A stretch of 64,000 nt of DNA. Source: Malachius bipustulatus (Eukaryota; Arthropoda; Insecta; Coleoptera; Melyridae). The translations under genes and the position numbers were made by a program. The notes beneath the pieces are model-generated. The model saw only the letters and a list, made by a program, of their open reading frames with translations. It made no database searches and was not told where the DNA came from. Below, one piece after another: positions 47,101-57,883 of the stretch. The stretch spans positions 930,001-994,000 of the forward strand of contig OU342634.1 of the NCBI GenBank assembly GCA_910589415.1, in the 5' to 3' direction. Each line of letters begins with the position of its first letter. Within the stretch, counting starts at the first letter, position 1.

Positions 47101-48379
47101 ATAACGGTCAAAGAATGGTCATTCCAAAACAATTAAGGAACGAAATATTAAATAAAGTACATTACAACCATATGGGAATAGAAAAAACAATTTTGCGTGC
47201 TAGAGAAGTAGTATTTTGGCCCAACATAACGAAACATATAAAAGACAAGATATCAACATGTGCCATCTGTTTGCAGTATGAAAACAAAAATACCCGCGAA
47301 ACTTTAATAAATCGGAAAGGGCCAACAAGGCCATGGGAACACATTGCGGCAGATTTTTTCAGTTTCGAAAGTAATAATTATCTGCTGATAGTAGACTTAT
47401 TCTCAAAATTTCCGGAGGTAATGTAATTTGAAAATGATACCACCAGTAATAGGGTTGTGGAAGTATTTAGGGACATGTTTTCTCGTTATGGGAAAAGTGA
47501 TATAATTTTTACTGATAACGGACCTCAATTTAATAATACAAATTTTAAAAATTTTTTGAATAGCTGGGAAATTCAGCACCAAACAAGCACACCTAATAAT
47601 CCACAAAGCAATGGCTTTGTAGAGAGGCATATACAAGTAATAAAAAGAATTCTAAAGAAAACCATAGCTGATGGGAGAGATGTAAAATTGGCATTATTGG
47701 AGTATCGAAATACCCCGATTGACAAGGATACACCTTCTCCTTCAAAATTATTTTTCGGCAGAAAACTGAAAGGATTGTTACCAATCAGTGATAAATTATT
47801 GCTAAATTCAGATATCAATTTTGAAAAAATAGTTAAAAAAAAAAAGAAAACCAGAAACAATATTATGATCAAAATAAAAAGAACTTGCCTACTTTAAAAA
47901 ATGATGATACAGTCATGATTCAAAATTACAAAACCAATAAATGGGAACCAGGTAGAGTCATCCAGATTGATTACACCCGACCTAGAAGCTATCTAGTCCA
48001 GTTAGATAGGAATAAAGGTAAATATTTTGTAAGAAACCGTAAGTTTTTAAGAAAGCGAAACACATATAATTTGTACAAACATACTGAAAAGGAAATTATG
48101 GATCAGTTAATTAACAGAGAAATTGAATTAGAAATACCAACATCTGAAGGTTGTAGTTATGCGTAAAGTCACATTGTTTTGAGCCTTTCGACCCACGGAA
48201 CTCCTAGAAGTATCGTTGCCACCTTTGTCTAGAAAGGATACGGCCTTAGAGGCGTTCAGGCATAATCCCACGGATGGTAGCTTCGCACCACCGCCCGCTC
48301 GAGCGAGTGCGTGAACCAAATGTCCGAACCTGCGGTTCCTCTCGTACTGAGCAGGATTACTATCGCAACGACGAGTCAT

Positions 48380-48434
<55 letters not shown>

Positions 48435-48476
48435 ATTGGCGGGTGAACAATCCGACGCTTGGCGAATTCTGCTTCG

Positions 48477-48514
<38 letters not shown>

Positions 48515-48725
48515 GACGTCGCTATGAACGCTTGGCCGCCACAAGCCAGTTATCCTAGTAGCCAGTGAAAAAAGTAAAAATAAAATCACAGAGACTTTAA
48601 TTATTAATCAAAGTGATAATAAAGGTTCTAGTAGAATCATAAATGACAGTGTTCAAACTAGCAATAAAACGAGAAGTGGTAGGGAAGTGCGTAAGCCAGG
48701 ATACCTCAGTGATTATGCCATGTAA
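44175..48725 (+). pseudogene. gypsy gag-pol with stop, frameshift and rRNA insertion
   Basis: Gag and pol share one frame from ATG 44,175. Domains in order: a gag-type region (residues ~1-180); two zinc knuckles from Cys247 (CSRCGFDHPRAKC and CSKCKKQNHFAKKC); protease with LDTGAQ (Asp350); reverse transcriptase with YIDD (631-634); RNase H (SVDASKDGLGAVLL); and an integrase zinc domain (HMGIEK ... CAICLQ). An in-frame TAA at 47,424-47,426 lies between the first catalytic Asp of integrase (DFFSF) and the second (FTDNGPQF), and the same frame resumes at once. A frameshift falls in the A-rich run near 47,836-47,850. The C-terminal tail is then split by antisense 28S rRNA (~48,165-48,555). Its last codons (ending PGYLSDYAM, TAA 48,723-48,725) are readable beyond. 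Lesions are described only; this copy is inactive in cis. Confidence 0.9.
48165..48555 (-). rRNA. 28S rRNA fragment, antisense, inside gypsy pol
   Basis: On the minus strand about 390 bp match the conserved 3' third of eukaryotic 28S rRNA. They begin near GGATAACTGGCTTGTGGCGG and pass through GCGACGTCGCTTTTTGATCC and CGTGAGACAGGTTAGTTTTA. They include the sarcin-ricin loop AGTACGAGAGGAACC and the downstream TTATGCCTGAACGCCTCTAA. The variable stem (near 48,290-48,310) is GC-rich. The canonical rRNA continues past 'CCAGTTATCC' as 'CTGTGGTAAC', whereas here it switches at 48,555 to pol tail sequence. The left junction is within ~48,160-48,170. It is a fragment, not a working rRNA gene. Confidence 0.93.
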
Positions 48726-48969
48726 GAGGTTTTCGTGTCGGTTTATAGTGTAGGAGGTTTAGGTTTAAATTTAAATGTTAGCATCTGTAACTGATTAGAT
48801 TTAAGTTATCCATTGCTATGGATATTACTATAAGATTTTACTGATTAAGTTTTTTGGATTTATGTTTATAAACAATTTATAAGTATAATTTAGTAGTTAA
48901 AATTAATCTGATATTTAATTTAGAAAATTAATGTTTATTATAGAGAAACGAATGTTTGTTCCTTTTAGT

Positions 48970-48982
48970 AAAGAAAGGGAGA
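48970..48982 (+). promoter_or_regulatory. polypurine tract of the gypsy element
   Basis: A purine run AAAGAAAGGGAGA with one final T directly precedes the TG of the 3' LTR; it is the expected plus-strand primer. Confidence 0.75.
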
Positions 48983-49215
48983 TGTTATGGGTTTGATAAT
49001 ATTGAATAAAATTAAAGTAGGGGGAAGCTACGCCGCCTGCGTGCGACGATTGGGCAGACGCGAGCGACGAGAAAAGAGAGCAACACACGACGGCGCTATT
49101 AAGACAGCCTAACTGTGATTGTAATAATTAATTTTATAATGGTGACTAATTAATAAATAATAACTTCTATGCTTTGTGTTTGCTTTAATAATAATAATAA
49201 ACAAGTAACACAACA
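48983..49215 (+). repeat. 3' LTR of the gypsy element
   Basis: Identical to the 5' LTR over 233 bp and followed by the target duplication GCATT at 49,216-49,220. Confidence 0.95.
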
Positions 49216-50089
49216 GCATTTTTTTTTTAATTAAATTAAACCAAATTTTTGTTGTTGATAAATCTCTTATTGACTGTTTTAACTAAAGTACCTATAAAGT
49301 TAAATCCACATTTATGTACCTAGTCGTTTTTTTGTAGCTTTCAGTGACAGTTATTTTAATTCAACGCCTTTGCTTCAAATTGTGTTCAATTAATACAATT
49401 ACTTACTTAGGCCTGGCCATGCACGTAGTGATTTTCTTAAATCCAGATATCTCAGAAAGGGCTGCTCAAATCAACTCTTACCACGTATGCCTTTTTTTGG
49501 GAAAAGACGTTGGAGAATAAGAATTTTTATTTAAAAGTTAAATACAGAGTGGCCCAAAAAAGATAGTTCGTTTTTAATGTGTTCAAGGTACCGCAGGTGG
49601 CGCCCTCTAAATTTTACAATAAAAATGATTGCAGTTTTTAATTTTTCACCCCACAAAAGCCCCTTCAGCCGAATATTGTGAAAATATACCAATTATTAAA
49701 AAAGTTATTTAAGAACAACGGAAACCAAATTGAACTTTTGACACCCTGTATCTCCGAAATCATCCACTTTTGGACGGAGATAAATTGGGTTAGATCGGCT
49801 TATTTAGGCCTCAGGAATTTGTGGTAGCTTTTTTTCCGCACCTTTCAGAGACACTCTGTATATTTTCATAGGTAAGTGAAACATTTTATCTCTGTAATTG
49901 TAATAAATAGTTATTCTATTAGAATTACACCATATAAAAACAAATAATAAAGTCGTGTTATTATAGTTTTTATGCATTCATTTTCTTATTCTTTAAAAAT
50001 AACCATGTTCTTCCTATAAAATACCTATTATGTGTAATAAAAACAAAAAATTTTAATTTCGTATTATTTCTTCATATATTATTTAGTAG

Positions 50090-50168
50090 TTTTTGCCTTT
50101 ACAAGAAATGTTGGTTGCCTACCTTACACAATAAGGTAGGCAACCAACATTTCTTGTAAGGGCAAAAA
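50090..50168. repeat. 37-bp-arm near-perfect hairpin in the outer MITE
   Basis: Arm 50,090-50,126 (TTTTTGCCTTTACAAGAAAT...) and arm 50,132-50,168 are inverted copies with one mismatch around a 5-nt loop (CACAA). The repeated core GTTGGTTGCCTACCTTA also has a degenerate relative in the left half of the same MITE (41,447-41,500). The structure could fold as a long dsRNA-like stem if transcribed. Confidence 0.9.
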
Positions 50169-50259
50169 TTACTCTTACACTGGCAACAAACTTAGTACAG
50201 TAAAGCATTGACAACTATCATTCCATTATATTCTAGGTCTATGGTTTTACCGTAGTTCA

Positions 50260-51000
50260 TGAAGATTTTCTCCGCAGGAGAAAAATCATGCCAAAATCGC
50301 AAAAGAACAGTCATTTTGATTATGAGAATAGACAAGAATTATTATTTCCTTTGCTCAAAACATGGATTCGTCTCTTTATTACCGCATAATTTAATATTAA
50401 GACGCAATTTGAAATAGAACTGTTGTTTTTTATATTTTTATGTTCATGGAGTTGGAAAAATTTCAATCGAACCGTAATTTATATCTTTCGACTCTGGCGC
50501 TCAAATTTGAAAAATTTTTTATTTGGTAAGTACCTAATTGTTAATAACAATCCCTATAAATAATGCAAAACGGCTCGGAATCAATATTGATTTTTGTTGA
50601 AACCAGCCGTGATATCGTGGACTACGGCGAAACCGTTCGGAATTAATAATACTTTCAGTCTGAAAATATTCGGTATACATACTTTTAACCAGTCTTATGG
50701 CAACATCTATATTTGACGATCTCTGAAAATTTTCCTCTTTTAGCTTGATGTATTTCTGAATATTTTGTTATGCATCCACAGGATATTACCTATGTCCAAT
50801 AGAATACATGAAATCGGTTCCTGCTCGCTGGTTACTGGCCCCAGTCAATAGCATTTTTATCTTCTCCAAGCCACATTTGAACTTGATAATGTATTCGTAG
50901 GCAATACTGGAGTCCTGCTGAGCTCGTAGGAGGCAAGTGCGATAAGTCGGTCTTTGTTTTGAGATCTGAACGAATGAAGATTTAAGATATCTTAATTGAT
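50260..51000. other. AT-rich spacer, nothing recognised
   Basis: No gene or repeat was recognised between the nest and the LINE. Confidence 0.45.
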
Positions 51001-51009
51001 CAAATCCTC

Positions 51010-51050
51010 AAGGACCTGATCCGGTCCTTGAAGGACCTGATCTGGTCCTT
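51010..51050. repeat. two tandem palindromic 20-mers
   Basis: AAGGACCTGATCCGGTCCTT (51,010-51,029) and AAGGACCTGATCTGGTCCTT (51,031-51,050) are near-identical, and each is self-complementary at its ends. They lie just upstream of the LINE 5' region. Confidence 0.8.
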
Positions 51051-52371
51051 GGGGTAAGAAACAATTAATGTGCATGGATGGCGTTCCCGGGGTTAAAATT
51101 TTCCGGAGTTAAAACGACCCCCCATTCGGATCTCCGGGCGGGGGCTAATCCAGGGGCACATTCATGCAAGAGAAAGAATAATAACACCTCCAGAATGGAA
51201 AAATTTATAGTCGACTTTTGTAATATTAGAGGTTTAAACACGAATATCAATTCAGTACATCAACATCTTCAGACATATAAACCTCACATTGTAGCGCTGT
51301 GCGAAACAAAAGTCCAAGCGTCATCAAGCACAGTTAATTATCTTTATCCAGGATATGACTTTCATTCCCAATTTAGACGTAACTTCGGAATTGGCATTTT
51401 TGTCAGAAGTGACCTCTCCTGCCAGCGTGAGGAAGTCTTTGAGCCCCATGACTTCGACGTCATGTGGCTTAGGATAACAGACCGACAAACAACGAGATTT
51501 ATCTGTTGTTTATCCCGACCACCCAGCGATACACAGTTTAGGATACTTTTTTTGTCCCTCACAAAAACTGTTGAATCCATACAGATAAACTACCCCAAAG
51601 CTGAGATATCCATCTTGGGTGATTTTAATGTACATAACATGAACTGGCTTAAATACTCAAACTTCACTGATGAAGAAGGCCGTGAAGCGGAATTATTTGC
51701 GATCAGCTGTGGTTTTACCCAGCTCGTTGATGAACCAACACGCATTCCCGATCGCGAGGGAGCATTCGCTAGCCTGTAGGATCTGATTTTGACCACGAAC
51801 CCTCAAATGTATACTATTACGGTGAAAGCCCCACTAGGTTCCTCAGACCATAAACTAGTCTCAACATCTTGTGCCCTACCAATTACTAGTGTTAAAGAAG
51901 CAAGTAAATCTCGTGTAGTCTGGCACTATAGATCTGCTAAATGGGAAGAACTCAGGGAATATTATCGAGATTTTCCATGGAGGAGTGTTTGTTTCGGTTT
52001 CCATCTGTTTGTGCTAGAGAAGTTGCTCAAGTCATCCTAACAGGCATGGAAGCCTACATTCCCTTTTCAAAAAATCAGCCCTCAAACAGCAAACCTTGGT
52101 TCAACAAAAGATGCAAGGAAGCTGTCGCCTCCAAACAACTGGCTTTTCGCCAATAGCGAGAGAGCCCCGAAGACATAAACCACCACAATTTCATCCTTGT
52201 TAGAAACAGATGCAAAGAAATAATAGATCCAAACAAGGAAACTCACAACCAAAGAATTAGGAACAAACTTCTCTCCTGCCCTAACGGTTCGAAATCTTTT
52301 TGGTCTGCAACTAAGACAGTCAGCCAGAACTTCACCAGATCCACGATTCCACCACTTACACGGACAGATGG

Positions 52372-52498
52372 TTTAAGGTTTAAGGTTTATTATTGCACCA
52401 GTCATACAATAGTTTACATCGCAAACAGTAAAATCTTGCACGTATGGCAGGTCAGTTAAAAATACCACACAAGAACAAACAGGCACTTACATACATTG
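52372..52498 (-). mobile_element. short LINE tail or SINE inserted in the LINE ORF
   Basis: Coding similarity breaks at 52,371 and resumes at 52,498. The insert begins TTTAAGGTTTAAGGTTTATT on the plus strand. Read on the minus strand it therefore ends in AATAAACCTTAAACCTTAAA, a typical short-repeat 3' tail of a retroposon. Only ~125 bp, with no coding content. Confidence 0.55.
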
Positions 52499-52920
52499 GG
52501 ACTATCGCATCCACGGCTACTGAGAAGGCGAACTTGTTGGCGGGAGTATTTTCTTCATACTCTTCCGTCGGCTTTCATGGAAGAACTCCGCCAATGATCC
52601 CTTCCGTGGAGAGCAAACTGTCAGACATTTTTTTTCCGACAGCGTGTCATGAAGAGCATTTAGTTATCCTTGGACCCAAACAAAGCTTCTGGGCCCGATG
52701 ACGTACCTGTTATCGTACTAAAAAAATGCGCCACTGAGCAGTCATCTGTTTTTTGCCGACTTTTCAATTTGTCGTATAAAACGGGAATATTTCCTTCTTG
52801 CTGGAAATGTGCACGGATCCAACCTATTCCCAAGAAAGGCAAAAAGACTTTACCAAATAACTATCGACCAGTGGCACTTCTTTCAGTAATATCCAATATT
52901 ATGGAGAAAGCTATTAACCA

Positions 52921-54305
52921 ATATAATAATAATAATTGCAACGTCTGGTTCCTGGACGCTACGTGAGTTACGATATCACCAACCAATTTTGGTGAGATCA
53001 AAAGGAAAAATAAATAAGAGACCTCAAAAAAAAAATAATAACAACAAAGACTATATCAAAAGAACACTGGCTTTATTTTCTATTAAATCCACGATTTCGT
53101 TGGTATTATGGACAGTGAAAAATGCGGTAAATCTATTACATTAGTATTTATTTGAACAGTTCGTTTTGTTATTAATTACCTCCGGAGCAGCGCTACCTCG
53201 ATGGTTTACAGCTTTGATTATCTACATACCTACCTAAGTATTTTGTTAAATTGAAATTATAATAACCGGCTATTAATGAGTTATAATATTGAGACAGCCG
53301 GTAAGTATTAATAAAAATCAAATACCAAGAAATCAAATTTAATAAAGAAATCTCCACTCTTCCACTACCCCTATGGTCGAGGGCGGTGTGGTCCCAGTGA
53401 CTGGGCCCCGTATGTGGCTGGATAATCTTTATGTCGTGAATTGGAGAGTCAGTGGTGGTGAAATAAGGAATGTTCCTACCTTAATAGCTTGTGCATGAAC
53501 AAACCCTGATGGAAGGGGGTGGCCGTGACTTGGGGCGTAGTTGGAATGGCCCAAACCAAGGGATCGGCCTATCAGGAGTAGCCCTTCTGGTGGAGACGAT
53601 GTTGTCACCGTGTAGCTAGACCGGACCAGGTGTTCGGTTAATGACTCCGGAGCTCGAAACGTGGTGAAGACGGGACCCCCAAAATTTAATGGTACACAGG
53701 AAAAGAAAACTCTACAAGAACAATTCGACAATATTAAAGAGTGGTCTGTAATAGAAATTCTCTGCTCAATCCACTTACCCCTATTCCCTAGGGAGTTTTC
53801 TTTAGGCACTTGAGATGGTTTTACGACACACAAAACAGCTTATATATCCCTTTTCAGGAATGGTTCCCTTAGCTACCCTCAAAACCAAGGACTACCTATA
53901 AGTGAAACCAGTTCTCGTGTGGCCTACTAAAATCCCCGAAGGTACAATTTCAAGAAATAAATTGTTTTCACAAAGCCAACACTTTGCTGTTATGGTCGAT
54001 TTGCCAACAGTAAAAATAGGTGTTAATTGAGCAGTGAAAATTCTCCAAGAATCCACTTAAAATTATAATAATTATTCATCCAATTATCTCTTGCAGATAA
54101 CACTGATAAATGTTGCAATACAGAGGTAAATTAAATGAACTGTCCAGCAAGGAAAATCAAAGAAATTAAAACAAGGAGAGAAAATAAAATAACTGCCATA
54201 CCTTCAAGAAGATGATATACAGGATGGTCTTCTCTATTTAAAACCCCAACTTTAATATTTATTCACAATACAAAATAAAAGTGTCACATAATAATAATAT
54301 AATAA
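52921..54305 (+). repeat. dispersed repeat copy 2, flanked by TAA units
   Basis: The block 53,155-54,290 is the longer relative of 13,940-14,855. The segment before it (52,921-53,155) has no counterpart here. Both edges are ATAATAATAAT runs (52,920-52,937 and 54,291-54,305). Non-coding; contains GGGCGTAGTTGGAATGGCCC and GGTCGAGGGCGGTGTGGTCC. Confidence 0.7.
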
Positions 54306-55179
54306 CCCTGCCATCGACGCACAGACTCGCAGGGAGCAAGAAGTTGCCATACTTAACAATGACTTGCAAGACATTCTAGCTTGGGGCGATAGAAACCAAG
54401 TTCAATTTAGTGCTGGAAAAACCCAAGCAGTCATCTTTTCCAAAAAGACCAACGTTTTGGAGCCAGATATGATGATGGCGGGACACTCTCTTACCCCAGC
54501 GTCATCTCTTTGTTTACTTGGAGTGAGCCTCGGAGCGAACATGTCTTGGCATGATCATGTTGCAGGTCTGTCGAAGAGTGCTTCTCAAAAACTTGGAACA
54601 CTCTTCCGCACGAAGAAATTTTATACACCACAACAGCTTCTCTTATACAAGGCTCAAATCCGACCATCCTTGGAGTACTGCTCACATGTTTGGAGCTCAG
54701 CTCCAAAACATACGCTGAGATTACTCGACTCTATTCAGAAAAGAGCCATCCGCTTGATTGGGGACCCAGATTTGACAAAAAATTTAGACACTCTCGAACA
54801 TCGAAGAAGAATAGCTGACCTGAGTCTGTTTTACAGATATTTGAATGGAAAGTGTTCAAAAGACGTGGCCCGCTTGATCCCACCAAGAACAAGACCGTGC
54901 AGAAATACACGTCGAGCCGCAAATGCTCATCCGTATCAGGTTCAGCTCGTTACACCTCGTACCACTCTATTTCAGACTTCTTTTATGTATAGAACCGCAT
55001 CACTTTGGAATAGCATTCCAAAGGGCGTGTTTCCCGAAGTATACAACCTACAGAGATTCAAGGCCAACGTGAATCGATATCTCCACTCATGCACCGCTTC
55101 CAGAGCGTCATAGGCATTTTCCTGCAGTGCATGTGCATTTTCAATAAAAAAAAATAAAAAAAAAAATAGAATCATCGGA

Positions 55180-57290
55180 TTCTTTCACTCTGGACAGTAT
55201 AATCAACACACCCTCGATGTTTTTCTGTCCAGGGTGGCTTTCCGAAATAAGTTGATTCCTTCTCGAAGATTTTTTTTTTCTAACGACGTCAAATATTTTA
55301 CCCTATTCAGCAGATAGCAGACACGATATCGCATCCCGAAAATGTGCACATGAAAAGTACGTACTCCAACAAATCTTCATGCCTTCTATTGAGCTGAATC
55401 ACATCTTGGATGCGGCTGTCCCTCGCACCAGGCGCAAGAAAAACACCTACCCATTATGGTTTACCCCGCGTATCATTCAACTTATATAAGAGAGAAGCAT
55501 TGTTGTTTGCAAGGGTTGAGATGTGACTGGAATACTGTCACATACGGTGAATCCTCTTCTCTCGGGGAATTAATCAAGCAAGAGATTAGATCCTCTTATA
55601 GAGTTTTGTGAGCGACCTTGGGTTGAAGTTATCTGATGATCCAAAAACAGTTCTGGACATTTGTAAATTCTAACAGGTGATCTGAATATATTCCCATGAA
55701 TATGACATTTAGAGGTGCTACTGTTGAAAATCCTTCTAGTATTGTTGATGCCTTTGCGGAGTTCTTTCTTGGTAAGTATTCTTTATTTAATCTAACTTCC
55801 TGACAATCCTTTCGTTGATAGCCTGACAGCTTCGTTTTCTGACGTGTTCTTCCAACCAATTACTGTGAGTGAGGTCTCTGAGTCCGAGGTGATCGACGTC
55901 TTAAAGATCGCTCTTTCTAAAGAGCTGTTCTCAAGTGTTGGCTTCTCAACTTGTGCGGATCTTTAAGTTGCGTATCATGACTTCTCGTTTTCCAAAAGTT
56001 TGGAGGGCCGGTCGACCTCGTCCTATATTCAAGGGAGGTCCTCGTGACGGGTAGCTACTAAGGTCCTATCTAAACGACAGGTCTCAATACGTGGTAGCGA
56101 ATGGCTTTCAATTCTGGAAATATCACGCAATATCGGGCGTTCCTCAAGGATCGGTTTTTTGGGCCTCTGCTTTTTAATCTTTTTGTAGATGATATCAGTG
56201 AGGTCATCACTATGAAGCATCTTTTATATGCGGATGACCTGAAGCTCTTTAGCAACATTAGAGATAATTCCGACTGCACCAGACTCCAAAATAATCTAAA
56301 TCTGGTTAGGTCCTGGTGTGTTGAAAACCACTTAACTCTTAATACATTCAAATGCTATGTTATCTTTCACTCTGAAAGCTGCGCCAATACTTTACGATAG
56401 TAACATTGATTATACACCTGCAGAGACCAGATACAGTCCGCGATTGAGGTGTCAAGTTCGATCGTTCCTTGTCATTTGTCCCTCATATGGAGAGTCTGCG
56501 GAGTGAATGCCTTCGACTGATGGGTTTTGTGTTTCGAAATTCTCTAGACTTCACAAATATCACTATCACAAAAACACTGTACTTCGCGTTTATACGGTCG
56601 AGGCTCGATTATGCTTCTTTAATTTGGGCTCCTGGTTGCGCGTATGCTAAAAATACAGAAATGATTGAGAAGAGATTCCTGCGGTACCTTCATTTCAAAC
56701 TGACCGGTGCCTATCCGCTAATTTAGTATTGTACCAATCAGTAGACCTGATGTCACATCTACTGACGTTTGAGATGGTTACTTTATGTGAGAGGCGAGAG
56801 AATCATACTTTGACATTTTTGAGTAAAGTGATCTCAAGGTCAATCGACTGTTCAGCTATCCTCTCATCTTTGTCGTTCAGTGTTCCTCGCAGCTAAACAA
56901 GGGATCTCAGTGTCTTTTATCTGCCTTCACCGCACATCAACGTACTAAAATTCTCTCCAGTGCATCGAATTTGCTGTTTGGGCAATCATTGTACCAAAGC
57001 TGATATATTTCTTTAAGCTTGATAGCTGTTTACTTCAAGTGTCCATTTGTATATATTATGAACTTTATAATCTTGTGAGCGTGTTTATTATTTTAGTTAA
57101 GTCTAGCTATAGCTCTATAATGTTGCTCTTGGTTATTATTATCGAGCTCTGTATGTTTTATTTGTATATTGTTTTTGTTAGTTTCTAACTACTGTAGTGT
57201 TTATTTTGCCTTCCAGTGGCAATAAATATAGATAGATACTAGATAGATAAATAAAACATAGATAGATACTAGATGCATAGATACATATAA
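55180..57290 (+). pseudogene. second decayed LINE with YADD reverse transcriptase
   Basis: Fragments in shifting frames begin near 55,180. The clearest part is 56,150-56,400: a GPLLFNLFVDDISEVI block followed by the catalytic LLYADDLKLFSNI and LNLVRSWCVENHLTLN. The thumb region follows (FVPHMESLRSECLRLMGFVF near 56,470; FIRSRLDYASLIWAPG near 56,590). The pattern fits the jockey/CR1/I group. The endonuclease is not recognisable. The 3' end is AT-rich and ends in a (GATA)n-type microsatellite (57,224-57,290) instead of poly(A). Numerous stops. Confidence 0.7.
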
Positions 57291-57294
57291 ACCA

Positions 57295-57880
57295 ACAATA
57301 AACCAACAACATTTTTTGCCTCAAATTTGATTCCTCAACCTATTTTCTGGCACTATTCAAATTGAAAACAAGTAATAATTCTCCATACAATTCACATCGT
57401 ATGCATTATGCATATAAGAATTACTCATAAGACTGCAAAGTAATGAAACCTGTCGTTTGCGTCGTGGTTCAAACCTTTATAATTAGAATCCCTTCATTAC
57501 ACAGTGAATTTACAGGCAGCGTAAACCCCTAAGCGTTCTCTTAACGAGAAGGAAACATATATGCAGCTTATAGTACACAGTATCATTAACTCGTCGCGGT
57601 TGCTTTCTGTGTTCATTCTGTATGATGCAATGTGAGTTATTAACCTAGTTAGGGGAAACATAAGAGGGTATTATTATCGTACAGAAATTGCTTAAAAGAC
57701 TACAATAACGCAGAATACACGGTAGAGTTGTTTATAAAAGTAGAGAATTCAGAATCTCAAGATTGATATGCAGCCCCAACGCTGTTTTCATCATTATTAT
57801 GGTTCGATGTATTTATAAAGTTTCAAATATATACAAAAGTTTTTAAAGTAATAAAGTACTAAAGTACTAAGGTATTTAAG
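57295..57880. other. AT-rich intergenic DNA, nothing recognised
   Basis: No gene or repeat was identified. Confidence 0.45.
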
Positions 57881-57883
57881 TTT

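Larger units (their letters stand above)
43853..49215 (+). mobile_element. Ty3/gypsy LTR retrotransposon, very recent insertion
   Basis: Two 233-bp LTRs (43,853-44,085 and 48,983-49,215) read identical base for base and begin TG and end CA. The 5-bp target duplication GCATT is perfect (43,848-43,852 and 49,216-49,220). A primer-binding site, polypurine tract and gag-pol are in the expected places. There is no envelope gene. Identical LTRs imply a young insertion. The internal stop, frameshift and rRNA insert mean this copy cannot make a full product. Confidence 0.95.
41782..49860 (+). mobile_element. mariner-group element with ~0.5-kb TIRs, split by gypsy
   Basis: TACAGGGTGTCTCTGAAAGG at 41,782 is mirrored at the right end (49,860), flanked by TA on both sides. 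The terminal inverted repeats extend to about 42,300 and 49,350, around 500 bp, with limited divergence. Inside lies a broken transposase gene, interrupted near its last codons by the gypsy insertion. The element without gypsy is about 2.7 kb. Confidence 0.9.
41404..50243. mobile_element. outermost MITE of the nest (8-bp TSD, hAT/P-like)
   Basis: CATAGACCTAGAATATAATG at 41,404 is mirrored at 50,223-50,243. Both ends are flanked by the identical octamer GTTTTACC (41,396-41,403 and 50,244-50,251). An 8-bp target duplication is typical of hAT and P superfamilies. Without the nested DNA this element is about 760 bp and non-coding. It was split at a TA by the mariner-group element at 41,782-49,860. 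Confidence 0.88.
51194..55113 (+). pseudogene. ORF2 of the jockey/CR1-type LINE, broken and gutted
   Basis: The APE-type endonuclease starts around MEKFIVDFCNIRGL (51,194). It shows CETK (catalytic Glu), ILGDFNVHNMNW (~51,615) and, after a stop near 51,777, SSDHKLVS (Asp-His, ~51,841). Linker pieces follow in other frames. The RT entry NKASGPDDVPVIVLKK (~52,678) and PNNYRPVALLSVISNIMEKA are present. RT motifs with the YxDD active site are missing: after 52,920 an unrelated repeat intervenes. The protein resumes in the thumb/C-terminal part at ~54,310, with LAWGDRNQVQFSAGKTQAV, LLGVSLG and RTASLWNSIPKGVFPEVYN, to TAG-free stop TAA-type end at 55,113. Stops and shifts make it dead. The jockey/CR1 assignment rests on the overall pattern and is approximate. 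Confidence 0.78.
51075..55165 (+). mobile_element. jockey/CR1-type LINE, rearranged
   Basis: The element runs from near 51,075 to an A-rich tail at ~55,146-55,168. It carries endonuclease, part of the RT and the C-terminal domain. The RT centre is replaced by a ~1.38-kb unrelated block (52,921-54,305), and a ~125-bp foreign piece sits at 52,372-52,498. A second, 5'-truncated copy of its 3' end is at 7,488-7,613. Confidence 0.8.

Noticed and set aside
48128..48406. 92-codon minus-strand open frame
   Set aside because: It lies in the captured 28S rRNA segment; the frame is a by-product of rRNA sequence.
43853..49215. Endogenous retrovirus with envelope
   Set aside because: Between the pol tail and the 3' LTR there is only AT-rich non-coding DNA; no envelope frame.
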